Shown: positions 35,759 to 43,370, counted from the first letter of the stretch. The stretch: DNA of 62,178 nt from Saprospiraceae bacterium (GCA_958295895.1 CATQHI010000030.1:1-62178); one strand, 5' to 3'. Notes: generated by a model from the sequence alone, not told the origin. Numbers and translations: made by a program.

Positions 35759-37145
35759 GCAGCAGTTCTCACTATCGGTCAGATGAGCCTGACGCAGTAC
35801 AGGTCGATGAGCTGATCGTGCAGAGCGTCCATGGACTGGACGGGCACGACCCGGAAGACCGCACGGGTGGCGTCCCATAACTTGACGCGCGTTTTGAGTT
35901 TAGTGAGCAGGGCCCAAAACTTGCGGTTGGCAGCCTGCTGGAGTTGGTCGACCCAGAAGGCAAGCAGCATCACGTAGGCCATGACCGTGCAGAGATGCTG
36001 CTGGCCGTGACCGTAATTATGTTCAAAGTGATAGCCCTGGTTTTTGAGCGTGTTGAACGTCTCGTTTTCGATCTTCCAGCGCGCGCGCCCCACGGCCAAT
36101 AACTCCGCTACGTTGTCGGGGCTCAGCTCCAGGTTGGTGATGAAGGTGAAGGTCGTCTCCTTACCCTTAGCGTCGCGGATAATGGCGTAGAGCATGTTGA
36201 CCGCCACCTCAGCGTTGGTGGCGTTCAGCTCCAGCCCATTAGCGTAGCCTATTGCATAGTCCTCCCCGGCCTTCGTCTTCCACTCCTGCCAGGGGACCTG
36301 GTACTGGCTATCCAGTTCATCGAACTGGGTAAACAGGTGGGCGTGGCCCTTGTCCTTGACGCCGATGAGGTAGCGCCAGTGTGCGTTTTGGCCGATGCGT
36401 TGGACCACCGGGGCACAGGCGTAGAGCGCATCGAGCACGAAGATGGTCGCCAGTTCGGGGTGGGTCGCCTCGAAGTTAGCCAGCAGCCGGTGCACGGCCG
36501 TACGCTCACAGTCGTTTTTGACCTCTCCGTCCTGCTGCGTCATCGGCTCGTGGTCCCAGGGCAGCACCTCGGCCAGTCCGGGTTTGACCATGACCGCACT
36601 CAGCATGGCATGGTAGTTGGACACACTCCCGTCGCGGTGACGCCGCTGTAGACAACGCGGGCAGGAGACCTGCTTGGAGCAAAAGTGCTCCACCCCGTCC
36701 ACGCTGACGGCCACGTAGTCCTCGTAGACGTGGTAGCGCTGGAGGAGTCCGCTTGCCTTGACGTGCTCGGCCAGGTGAGCAAAGCCGGCGCGCAGAGCGG
36801 CCGGGTCTAGCCCATCGAGCAGCTTACGCAGGCCGTTATCGCTGGGGATACGACCGATTTTGTAGACCGTGCTCAGGTTGTGATCTTCGGCCTGGGACAT
36901 CGTACGGAACTGAAACAGGGAGGGTATCTTGAGCGAGTAGATGGCAAAGGCAGCCTTGAGCGCATCCAGCAGCGCATAGCTGGCGTTGAAGGCTCTGCCG
37001 TCATCTAGGGAGCGGAAAAAGGGGACGATCAATTGGTTGTAGAGGTGGTCGAAGCTGAGCTGTTCGCTGAGCGGAGACGTATCGGGGCCGGCCATAAACA
37101 AAAGTAGCAACCCTGGCTAAGATGACCGATAGTGAGAACTGCTGC
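35759..37145 (-). mobile_element. Intact insertion sequence with 23-bp perfect terminal inverted repeats
   Basis: The ends at 35759-35781 and 37123-37145 are perfect inverted repeats (inner end CACTATCGGTCA). The element is about 1.39 kb with one transposase gene. No target-site duplication is apparent in the flanks. It separates an AT-rich minus-strand fragment from a truncated plus-strand cassette gene. Confidence 0.88.
35779..37110 (-). CDS. DDE transposase (IS4-like/ISNCY type)
   Basis: A 443-residue transposase that fills the insertion sequence. Candidate DDE residues lie in DYVAVSVDGVEHF, TIFVLDALYACAPVV and RWKIENETFNTLKNQGYHFE, the last having the E-x6-K-like spacing of IS4-type enzymes. 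A Cys pair (CSKQVSCPRC) lies near residue 150. The frame is complete; translation may instead begin at the second Met (MAGPD, 37095). Family placement below the IS4/ISNCY level would need ISfinder. It appears able to move. Confidence 0.85.
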   Translation of the reverse strand: MLLLFMAGPDTSPLSEQLSFDHLYNQLIVPFFRSLDDGRAFNASYALLDALKAAFAIYSLKIPSLFQFRTMSQAEDHNLSTVYKIGRIPSDNGLRKLLDGLDPAALRAGFAHLAEHVKASGLLQRYHVYEDYVAVSVDGVEHFCSKQVSCPRCLQRRHRDGSVSNYHAMLSAVMVKPGLAEVLPWDHEPMTQQDGEVKNDCERTAVHRLLANFEATHPELATIFVLDALYACAPVVQRIGQNAHWRYLIGVKDKGHAHLFTQFDELDSQYQVPWQEWKTKAGEDYAIGYANGLELNATNAEVAVNMLYAIIRDAKGKETTFTFITNLELSPDNVAELLAVGRARWKIENETFNTLKNQGYHFEHNYGHGQQHLCTVMAYVMLLAFWVDQLQQAANRKFWALLTKLKTRVKLWDATRAVFRVVPVQSMDALHDQLIDLYCVRLI

Positions 37146-37557
37146 CAAACTACAGATAGCATGTCTGCTTGATAGCTTTTCTGACGCAAAAGGGAAAGCG
37201 AATTTGGAGAAGATGATTTTTGGTAAAATCATACATAAGAGCAAGATCAGATTCTTCGACGAATTTATTGGAACTCATGAAAAAGCTGATCTAGAAGATA
37301 TGTTTACTAAGAATGAATACCTCAGTATGTTTAATGCAGGATTTAAAGGTGAATACAACCTGAAAATCGAAAATTTGAACATTGAGATTAATCAAGTGAT
37401 AATACAAATTAACAAAGCTATTGATAGAGATAGATACAATCATTACCGTCCAGCGGCGGCTCTAATAAAAAATAACGATATTTTGCAAGATTTAGGGGAG
37501 GAAACTCTTAAAAGATTTGAGGATTTATTTAAAGAAATGAATAGCTTATTCTCTTGA
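37146..37557 (+). pseudogene. Cassette gene truncated at its 5' end by the IS
   Basis: AT-rich coding stretch ending at 37557, with LEKMIFGKIIHKSKIRFFDE in the front part and NQVIIQINKAIDRDRYNHYR in the middle. The only in-frame start (GTG 37132) lies inside the IS terminal repeat, so the original N-terminus is gone. It is followed 11 bp later by an attC-like site, as expected for a gene cassette. The protein family is not recognised. Confidence 0.55.
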
Positions 37558-37568
37558 ATCATAAAGTC

Positions 37569-37704
37569 GCCCAACAAAGTGTTTTCGTCCATATGCCGGG
37601 TTGGTTTTTCGATGCTTCGGTCGTGCTTTATTGGTCATAAAAAGTAAGTCGGTTCCACGATTAAAAGTGGCGGCGGCGCACGGGCGTAAACACGAACGTT
37701 GTGG
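37569..37704 (+). other. attC-like cassette recombination site A
   Basis: Begins GCCCAAC and ends with a variant core GTTGTGG. The arms pair imperfectly: CAACAAAGTGTTTTCGTCC against the complement of CGTAAACACGAACGTTG. The middle part (CGGCGGCGCACGGGCG) is shared with site C. The right core departs from GTTRRRY at two bases. Confidence 0.65.
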
Positions 37705-37733
37705 TGCAAGACTCCGCTTCGCTCCGTCTTACA

Positions 37734-37895
37734 CCACAACGTCCGCTGCCTGCATAAAAGGCCGTGCCGTCTCTCGCTCCGCTCCATCCATCACACAACA
37801 AAGTGCCTACGGCAACTCCAGATTCCGAAAAAATTTTGGGGCTCCGCCCCACATAATTTCAGATTCCAGAGCTGCGCAGGCAGCGGACGTTGGGC
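37734..37895 (+). other. attC-like cassette recombination site B
   Basis: Arms AACGTCCGCTGCCTGC (left) and GCAGGCAGCGGACGTT (right) pair perfectly. The right core is a canonical GTTGGGC (37889-37895) and the left core is the variant CCACAAC. It is separated from site A by about 30 bp that fold into a hairpin, so sites A and B bracket an ORF-less mini-cassette. Confidence 0.6.
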
Positions 37896-38090
37896 GTGAT
37901 CGGCTAAGGCCGACCGATAGCGCGACTATTTTTTGTGGTGCTGAGTGGTTTTTATACGGCGCGAGTCAAATAAGTACAACCTAGCCGCGGGGTAGCGCGC
38001 ATCACGTGGAGGCAGGAAAACCAACGCGATTATTTTCTATCCGGATGGGTTGAAGCTAAACTGGCCGCAGCAAAGTTGAGAGCGGCATAC
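37896..38090 (+). repeat. Cassette leader repeat, copy 1
   Basis: Starts right after the GTTGGGC of site B. It aligns over about 195 bp with the segment after site D (42424-42625), including GGCGCGAGTCAAAYAAGTAC, ACAACCTAGCCGCG and AACGCGATTATYTTCTATCC. It precedes the toxin-antitoxin cassette at 38440 and contains no ORF of its own. Between its end and 38401 I see no gene. Confidence 0.7.
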
Positions 38091-38401
38091 TTATACTAGC
38101 TATCGCATAGGGCAGGAGCAGGAGATTATCCGGATCCATTTGCGCCCGGTGTTTTTGTCAATGTTCGCCCTCTGGGACTCACAATCGCCAAAAGGACCTT
38201 CACTAAGATGATCAATGATTTTCCTTCTATAAGTGCTTCTAATTCTGCGCGGTAAATGGATGAAGTTGGGTCGTGTTTATGAGTTGTCATTAAGACTGGT
38301 TTACGCCTACTGTAAGGCCATCTGCAATGATTCGACCACCGATCCACCTAAGTGACAGAGGAAAGGTCTATCTTTCGTGAGAGTTGCCCTGCAACCACAG
38401 A

Positions 38402-38432
38402 TTGCAAATCCTTGTTAAACTAACTAAATTTG
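38402..38432 (+). promoter_or_regulatory. Cassette-borne promoter of the 38440 operon
   Basis: TTG (38402-38404), 20 bp, TAAATTTG (38425-38432): a good Bacteroidota -33/-7 pair. The ATG follows 8 bp after the -7 box, so the transcript would have a very short leader. Confidence 0.65.
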
Positions 38433-38439
38433 CAAAACA

Positions 38440-38679
38440 ATGGCGGTCCTATCAATTGAGCGAACGAGTGAAGCAGTGGTAATTAAGCTACCAATCGATT
38501 CTTCCGTGGACTACATCCAGAACATGCTAAATTATTTTAGCTACATCCAGGCAGGCAGCGACAGCAAGGTAACTCAGGATCAAATTGACGAGTTGGCGAA
38601 GGAAGGTAAAGCAGGTTGGTGGGCGAAAAACAAATCTCGCTTCGAAGGGGTAGAGGGTTTTGAAGATCTACCCGAATGA
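38440..38679 (+). CDS. Small antitoxin-like protein, partner of a PIN toxin
   Basis: A 79-residue acidic protein (MAVLSIERTSEAVVIKLPID, VTQDQIDELAKEGKAGWWAK, VEGFEDLPE). No DNA-binding motif is obvious. It is followed by a PIN-domain gene with a 4-bp ATGA overlap, the layout of a type II toxin-antitoxin operon, which is the basis for the call. A divergent relative in the same array (43743-43952: SIRIERMDKNIKIVLPVDTD, KATQEDVEALSKSVKS) shows that this is a repeated cassette family. Expressed from its own promoter. No named family recognised. Confidence 0.6.
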   Translation: MAVLSIERTSEAVVIKLPIDSSVDYIQNMLNYFSYIQAGSDSKVTQDQIDELAKEGKAGWWAKNKSRFEGVEGFEDLPE

Positions 38680-39122
38680 GGAGAGTTATTATAGTAGATT
38701 CAAACATACTCTGGTCAACTGCCTACCGAGCAACCAGTGATATTGGGCAATTCTTACTCCTATCGGATCCTACAGTGGTTTCGTTTTACGCTCCAGAATA
38801 CTTGAAGGAAGAAATTGCGAAACACTTTCCTAAGGTTGTAGCGCTATCCGGTCAAAGCGAAGCACAAGTTTCTACGGTCCTGGAAGCTGCTTACCGTAAG
38901 ATTACTTTTATCTCTGATGCTCAAATCCCGTTTGAATACTTTAAGCCCGCAATTCGGCTGGTAAGGGATATCGACATAGATGATGTGACCTTCGTCGCTC
39001 TAGCGGAATACATGGATGAGCTGTTATGGACTGGCGATAGTCAGCTATACCAAGGACTAAAGCGTAAGGGTTACAACAAAGCGATCAACTTCACGGAGTT
39101 GAAAAAATTACTGCGCGAATAA
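38676..39122 (+). CDS. PIN-domain ribonuclease, probable toxin
   Basis: A 148-residue PIN-domain protein. Acidic active-site residues appear in order: VIIVDSNILW (first Asp), YAPEYLKEEIAKHF (Glu), DIDIDDVTFVALAEYMDELL (Asp pair) and LWTGDSQLYQGLKRKG (Asp). These match Mg2+-dependent RNA-cleaving PIN toxins. The ATG overlaps the stop of the upstream antitoxin-like gene. A 16-bp gap leads to attC site C, so the pair is a mobile cassette. The target RNA is unknown. Confidence 0.78.
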   Translation: MRRVIIVDSNILWSTAYRATSDIGQFLLLSDPTVVSFYAPEYLKEEIAKHFPKVVALSGQSEAQVSTVLEAAYRKITFISDAQIPFEYFKPAIRLVRDIDIDDVTFVALAEYMDELLWTGDSQLYQGLKRKGYNKAINFTELKKLLRE

Positions 39123-39138
39123 CTGATAAAAGTAGGTC

Positions 39139-39274
39139 GTCCAACAATATGTTTACGTCCATGCGCCGGGTTGACTTTGTGAGACTTCGAGGGTACTTTA
39201 TTGGTGATTAAAGTAAGTGCATTTCATGATTGCAAGTTGGCGGCGGCGCACGGGCGCAAACATGGTCGTTGGGC
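39139..39274 (+). other. attC-like cassette recombination site C
   Basis: GTCCAAC (39139) and GTTGGGC (39268) are consensus core sites. Arms CAATATGTTTACGTCCATGC and its partner GCACGGGCGCAAACATGG pair with the few unpaired bases typical of attC. About 136 bp. This is the clearest site in the array. Confidence 0.8.
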
Positions 39275-39365
39275 GCAAGCCGCTTTAGGCGGCCTACAGA
39301 AGCGCGAGCAAAGATAGTAGGGTGGGGTGCATCTTTATTGGGCGCGAGTCGAGCAAGTATAACCT
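39275..39365 (+). repeat. Cassette leader repeat, shortened third copy
   Basis: After the core come a small hairpin (GCCGCTTTAGGCGGC), then GCGCGAGCAAAGATAGTAGG and GGCGCGAGTCGAGCAAGTAT, then AACCTAAG. This is recognisably the first half of the leader seen at 37896 and 42424, but more diverged. Confidence 0.55.
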
Positions 39366-39413
39366 AAGTCTACCGGTCGTAGTCAGAAAGCGGCTAGAAA
39401 AATTCCTCTTCCC

Positions 39414-39444
39414 TTGCATTTGTAGTCTATAAAAGATAACTTTG
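39414..39444 (+). promoter_or_regulatory. Cassette-borne promoter of the 39470 operon
   Basis: TTG (39414-39416), 20 bp, TAACTTTG (39437-39444). The spacing equals that of the promoter at 38402, and the start codon follows 25 bp later. Confidence 0.65.
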
Positions 39445-39469
39445 CACAAAACGTTATCCAAGTTAGCCT

Positions 39470-39973
39470 ATGAAAATTATTTTACGTGAAGCAAGGACTG
39501 GAGACGCTACCGAAGCTCTAATCGTAAAGGCTGGTACGAAGGACATGCCACTAAAAAAGGATGGCTGGAATTTCACCTGGCGCTCTCTCAGTAAAACTGA
39601 AGGTGCTATGCTGTATAAGCTAATAACGGTAGACAATCCTGAAAGACTTCAAGGCATGTTAATGCTTACGCTGATCGACGAAGAAATGTTGTTTATGAAT
39701 AATATCGAAGTTTCACCAAGCAATTATAGGTCGGAGGGCAAGTTTGAGAATGTTGCGGGAGGACTCATTGCATATGCTTGTTACAAAAGTTTTGAGTTAG
39801 GAAAGCAGCACTACCTTGGATATTTGACCTTTGACAGCAAAACTAAACTGATTGAACTGTACCAAAATAAATATGGAGCGACTTTTGCGATGGGTCAAAA
39901 GATGTTCTTCGATCCTCAAGCTGGTAAGGCATTGATGAAAAAATACTTATCACTAAATCTAGAGGAAGAATAG
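39470..39973 (+). CDS. GNAT-fold acetyltransferase-like protein, possible toxin
   Basis: A 167-residue protein that begins MKIILREARTGDATEALIVK. A beta strand LFMNNIEVSPSNYR and a helix VAGGLIAYACYKSFELGKQH, followed by YLGYLTFDSKTKLIELYQNK and YGATF, are arranged as in GNAT acetyltransferases, though the acetyl-CoA loop is degenerate. It is paired, 51 bp apart, with an HTH protein in the same cassette. A GNAT toxin with an HTH antitoxin is therefore a reasonable hypothesis. No close family recognised. Confidence 0.55.
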   Translation: MKIILREARTGDATEALIVKAGTKDMPLKKDGWNFTWRSLSKTEGAMLYKLITVDNPERLQGMLMLTLIDEEMLFMNNIEVSPSNYRSEGKFENVAGGLIAYACYKSFELGKQHYLGYLTFDSKTKLIELYQNKYGATFAMGQKMFFDPQAGKALMKKYLSLNLEEE

Positions 39974-40024
39974 ACCAAATAAATTGTAGGACAGTAACTA
40001 AAAGCACAAGAAAACGCGATCACC

Positions 40025-40513
40025 ATGAAAGATCAAATGATTAATGAAGGCGGAATTAATGGATTAGGTGAAGGACTGATCAATACAAACAGTGCGGAGT
40101 TCAAGCACTTGAAGGAAATGATCGCTTCCGCTTATTTAGATCAAAAAGCAAGTAAAGTTATCGAAAATCAGTTTCTATCGATTCGCTTCAATATGGAAAG
40201 CTACTTAAACTCCGACAACGATGAAATTATTAATTCCGGAGAGTTTATTAAGATGTACTTAAGTGCACTTGACGCCAAAGCAACAACTTTCGCTAAATAC
40301 ATTGGCTATGAGAAGTCAAACTTAAGCGCCCTAATGAACGGACGCAGAAAGATAAATCCTTCCCTAGCTATTAAACTGGGCCGTGTTTTCAAAGTAAATC
40401 CAGTCATTTGGTTACATCTTGAGGTAAAGAATGAGCTAAAGCGGGAAAAGGAGGTAAATAGTGGTAACTATGATACTTATAGCTTGAAAGACTTTTTATC
40501 CAAGGTCGCTTGA
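40025..40513 (+). CDS. HTH (XRE/HigA-like) protein, probable antitoxin
   Basis: A 162-residue protein. The C-terminal half carries an XRE-type HTH: YLSALDAKATTFAKYIGYEK then NLSALMNGRRKINPSLAIKL and NPVIWLHLEVKNELK, which closely resembles HigA antitoxins. The N-terminal 75 residues are not recognised and may bind the partner. It follows the GNAT-like gene in the same cassette and ends 10 bp before attC site D. Likely an autoregulatory antitoxin, by context. Confidence 0.7.
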   Translation: MKDQMINEGGINGLGEGLINTNSAEFKHLKEMIASAYLDQKASKVIENQFLSIRFNMESYLNSDNDEIINSGEFIKMYLSALDAKATTFAKYIGYEKSNLSALMNGRRKINPSLAIKLGRVFKVNPVIWLHLEVKNELKREKEVNSGNYDTYSLKDFLSKVA

Positions 40514-40726
40514 CAAATGCAGCGCCCAACAAAGTGCAGATCGTCAACCCGCCGTTGGTGCTGGCGAGGCTCCGTTTAGGTTTTATGGGGGATCCAAAGC
40601 AGGTTGGCGTCAGCAAAGTTAGCTGGTGATGGCGAGCTGCGTCTGCACAAACGTCAGACCGTGCAAAAGCTAGGTTTTGAGTCCTGTCCTGCGTACCTTA
40701 GGGGTACGAACCGATACCCACAGAAA

Positions 40727-42388
40727 ATGCCGCAAAAGATAGGATACGACCCCGCCCAGATCGGTCTGTTTGCCGTTCCGCTAGAGGCCCTGGTCGCCGC
40801 CGATGCCGAGGTGCGGGTCATTGCCGCTTTCGTCGATCAGTTGGACCTACCGGAGCTGGGCTTTCGTACAGTGCGCTCCGACGGGGCTAGTGCGTACGCA
40901 GCGGAGGTGTTGCTCAAGATCTATCTGTACGGCTACCGGAACCGGGAGCGGAGTAGCCGCCGGTTGGAACGTTGCTGCCGGTTGAACGTAGAGATGATGT
41001 GGCTGACGGGCGGTCTCCAGCCAAAATACCACACGATAGCCGACTTCCGTAAGGACTACCCCAAGCAGCTCAGGGCGGTCTTTCGCGAGTACGTCCTACT
41101 ACTGAAGGACTGGTCACTGGTGGGGGGCGAACGGCTGGCCGTTGATGGGACCAAGGTGCGGGCGCAGAACGCGACCAAGCGCAACCTCAACGGCGCGAAG
41201 CTCCAGCGTAACCTGGAACGGATCGAGGCGGGTATCACGGCGGCCCTGGAGGAGTTTGCCCGCCGGGACGAGCAGCAGGAGGGGGAGGACCCAACCGGGG
41301 GTCGGCAGGAACGCCAACAAAGCACCCTGGACCGGTTGGCGTCGCTGCGTCAGCGTAAGGTGGAGCGTCAGGAGCAGCAACGGCTACTGGCCGCTAGCGC
41401 GGACAAGCAACTTAGTCTGACGCACGCCGACGCCCGTTCGTTGCTGGTGAAGGGCACGGAGTCCCTGGTGGGCTATAACGTACAGTCGGTGGTGGATGCC
41501 GAGCACAAGCTGATTGTACACGTGGAGGCGACCAACGTAACCGATGCGGAGGCCCTGAGCGGTCTGGTGGACACCACGGCCGAGTTGCTGGATTTATCCC
41601 GGGATGGTACGATACAGGTGCTAGCCGATAAGGGCTACCACAGCGGCTCCCAACTGGCGGCGGTGGAAGCGCAGGGCATGGTTCCCTTCGTGGCCGAGCG
41701 GCGGGTCAGCACCCGGGGCCAGCGCAGTACCGAAGTCTACGGGGCCGAGGAGTTCCGCTACGAGGAGCAGCTGGATGTGTATCACTGTCCGGGCGGGGAG
41801 CAGCTAACCACCACGGGGGTATGGTACGATCGTTTGGACTCCAGTCGGCGCCATCGCCACTACTCGCTGCCGGCGGAGGTATGCCGCGCCTGTTCCCTGT
41901 ATGCCAGCTGCCTCAGCACTTCGGCGCAGGGGGAGCGGCGGGGCCGTACGCTGAGCCGGTCGGAGTACGCCGGGGCGGCCGAGCGCAACCGTCAGCGACT
42001 CAAAGATCAACCGGAAGTGTACCCCCAGCGGCAGGCGCTGGTCGAGCATCCCTTCGGTACGCTGAAGCGCAGTTGGGGTGGCTACTTCACCCTGGTCAGA
42101 GGCCTAGCGAAGGTGGACGGGGAGTTTAGTTTGCTGGCCTGCTGCTACAACCTGCAGCGGAGTGTGTCCCTACTCGGCGTACCGGTGCTGCTGGAGCTGC
42201 TGGAGCTGCTGGAGCTGCTGGAGCTGCTGGAGCTGCTGGAGCTGCTGGAGCTGCTGAGGGGCGGCCTATTCGCTAAAAATGGCGCTAATAAGTCGCCTGG
42301 AGATGATTTTGGAGCGATAGTACGGCCACTGGGCGCATTTTTTGGCCGATTGCTCTTTCCCAGGAAAATGAGACTAATTGCCGCATGA
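40727..42388 (+). CDS. IS1182-family transposase
   Basis: The start is set at 40727 (MPQKIGYDPAQIGLFAVPLE); the longer open frame only reads through attC. About 553 residues. The N-terminal DUF772-type domain has EVLLKIYLYGYRNRERSSRR and YHTIADFRKDYPKQLR. The DDE core includes GERLAVDGTKVRAQNA, IQVLADKGYHSGSQLAAVE and VEHPFGTLKRSWG. The C-terminus is unusual: a run of seven Leu-Leu-Glu repeats coded by a 9-bp tandem repeat, followed by about 45 residues that resemble read-through. The catalytic part is intact. Confidence 0.88.
   Translation: MPQKIGYDPAQIGLFAVPLEALVAADAEVRVIAAFVDQLDLPELGFRTVRSDGASAYAAEVLLKIYLYGYRNRERSSRRLERCCRLNVEMMWLTGGLQPKYHTIADFRKDYPKQLRAVFREYVLLLKDWSLVGGERLAVDGTKVRAQNATKRNLNGAKLQRNLERIEAGITAALEEFARRDEQQEGEDPTGGRQERQQSTLDRLASLRQRKVERQEQQRLLAASADKQLSLTHADARSLLVKGTESLVGYNVQSVVDAEHKLIVHVEATNVTDAEALSGLVDTTAELLDLSRDGTIQVLADKGYHSGSQLAAVEAQGMVPFVAERRVSTRGQRSTEVYGAEEFRYEEQLDVYHCPGGEQLTTTGVWYDRLDSSRRHRHYSLPAEVCRACSLYASCLSTSAQGERRGRTLSRSEYAGAAERNRQRLKDQPEVYPQRQALVEHPFGTLKRSWGGYFTLVRGLAKVDGEFSLLACCYNLQRSVSLLGVPVLLELLELLELLELLELLELLELLRGGLFAKNGANKSPGDDFGAIVRPLGAFFGRLLFPRKMRLIAA
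42188..42250 (+). repeat. Tandem 9-bp repeat CTGCTGGAG x7
   Basis: Seven perfect copies, followed by CTGCTGAGG, within the 3' end of the IS1182 transposase gene. They encode a Leu-Leu-Glu heptad-like run. Unit-number change would keep the frame. Confidence 0.9.
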
Positions 42389-42423
42389 TATGTCGAGAGC
42401 TTTTGCACAGCCTCTCGTTGGGC

Positions 42424-42625
42424 GCAATGCCCTTTAGGGGCACTGCCTTAGCGCGAGCAAAAGTTGTGGTGCTGGGTGGTGTTTTATCCGGCGCGAGTCA
42501 AACAAGTACAACCTAGCCGCGTGACACCGCGCATCAAGGCTTGGAGAAAAAGCTAACGCGATTATCTTCTATCCGGTTAGGTAATGCTAGATTGGCCGCG
42601 AGCAAAGATGAGTGCGGTAGATAAT
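42424..42625 (+). repeat. Cassette leader repeat, copy 2
   Basis: Starts after GTTGGGC of site D with a hairpin (TGCCCTTTAGGGGCA), then TAGCGCGAGC, GTGGTGCTGGGTGGT, CGGCGCGAGTCAAACAAGTA and onward, aligned with 37896-38090 at roughly 80% by eye. The remaining bases to 42722 show no gene and no clear promoter. Confidence 0.7.
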
Positions 42626-42722
42626 TATAGTTAACTTCAACACGAGTTGTTACGCTATCAATAGTGAACGTGGGCAACTTTTACCAATTATCTTAGGTTG
42701 TTTAGAAAGCCAAATCTCCAAG

Positions 42723-42950
42723 ATGATGACAAAACCGCTAAGTAACATTCAGAGAGAAATACTCCAGTCTTTCAACTATGAATTAAATGAAGGGGAACTA
42801 CTTTCATTTAAAAATATGCTGGCGGAATATTTTGCTAATAAGATATCCGATGATGTAGACGAGCTCTTTGACCGGGAGGGATGGACCGAGGAGAAAAACA
42901 ATGAATGGTCATCAACCCATATGCGAACACCGTATAATTCTGGAAATTGA
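42723..42950 (+). CDS. Small antitoxin-like protein paired with a PIN toxin
   Basis: A 75-residue protein (MMTKPLSNIQREILQSFNYE, MLAEYFANKISDDVDELFDR, EGWTEEKNNEWSSTHMRTPY). It resembles the short acidic antitoxins encoded before COG1569-type PIN toxins in Bacteroidota. Its TGA overlaps the TTG start of the PIN gene. Not related by eye to the antitoxin at 38440, so the array holds two unrelated antitoxin types with PIN toxins. Confidence 0.65.
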   Translation: MMTKPLSNIQREILQSFNYELNEGELLSFKNMLAEYFANKISDDVDELFDREGWTEEKNNEWSSTHMRTPYNSGN

Positions 42951-43357
42951 AGGTTGTCATCGACACTAACATTTTACTGTCCTCCTTAAAGCGTACGGCG
43001 AAAAACAGACCCGTTTTCGATGCTCTACGTATGGGAAGTATTTCTTTAGCAGTAACTACGGAGATATTATTGGAGTATACGGAAATTATATCACAGAGAT
43101 CTACCGTAGAAATAGGACGTAACGTAACTCAGCTAATTCTTAGTTTATCGAAAACTGAGAGAATTGAAGTAAAGTTCCGCTTCGATTTAATAAAAGCTGA
43201 CCCTGATGATAACAAATTTGTGGATTGTGCAATCGCTGCGAACGCACAGTCAATAGTCACAAATGATAAGCACTTTAAGGAGTTGAAGAAGATAGATTTT
43301 CCGCGGTTGAAAGTTGTTAGCGACCAAGAATTTATTGATATCATATCCAAGAATTAA
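42947..43357 (+). CDS. PIN-domain toxin (COG1569 type)
   Basis: A 136-residue PIN protein with a TTG start at 42947. Catalytic landmarks are MKVVIDTNILLSSLKR (Asp), TTEILLEYTEIIS (Glu), KADPDDNKFVDCAIAANAQS (Asp pair) and IVTNDKHFKELKK (Asp). This order and length are standard for the putative toxin-component PIN family. The upstream 75-residue gene overlaps it. attC site E begins 13 bp after the stop. Predicted RNase. Confidence 0.85.
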   Translation: MKVVIDTNILLSSLKRTAKNRPVFDALRMGSISLAVTTEILLEYTEIISQRSTVEIGRNVTQLILSLSKTERIEVKFRFDLIKADPDDNKFVDCAIAANAQSIVTNDKHFKELKKIDFPRLKVVSDQEFIDIISKN

Positions 43358-43370
43358 TATCCCAGCGATC

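Larger units (their letters stand above)
40655..42415 (+). mobile_element. IS1182-family insertion sequence inside attC site D
   Basis: The ends share inverted GTGCAAAAGCT (40661-40671 and complement at 42398-42408), extended imperfectly outward (GACC versus GGCT). A CGT on both sides (40652-40654, 42416-42418) may be a short target duplication, but this is weak. One transposase gene fills the element. It is GC-rich, unlike the cassettes. Confidence 0.82.
40524..42423 (+). other. attC-like site D, split by an insertion sequence
   Basis: The left core GCCCAAC (40524-40530) and arms (GTGCAGA with TCTGCAC) lie left of the IS. The right core GTTGGGC (42417-42423) lies just beyond it. Its interior (GTGCTGGYGAGGCTCCG, GATGGCGAGCTGCGT) is shared with site E, which allows the interrupted site to be recognised. 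Confidence 0.7.

Noticed and set aside
37698..37740. Hairpin GTTGTGGTG...CACCACAAC considered as a transcription terminator
   Set aside because: No T-run follows, and it is better explained as the joint between two attC-like sites.
38126..38347. Minus-strand 73-residue frame between attC B and the toxin-antitoxin cassette
   Set aside because: Low-complexity composition, opposite to all cassette genes, no ribosome-binding site or homology that I recognise.
40604..40726. Upstream extension of the IS1182 transposase frame
   Set aside because: These codons run through attC sequence and the IS end; the family-typical start is the ATG at 40727.
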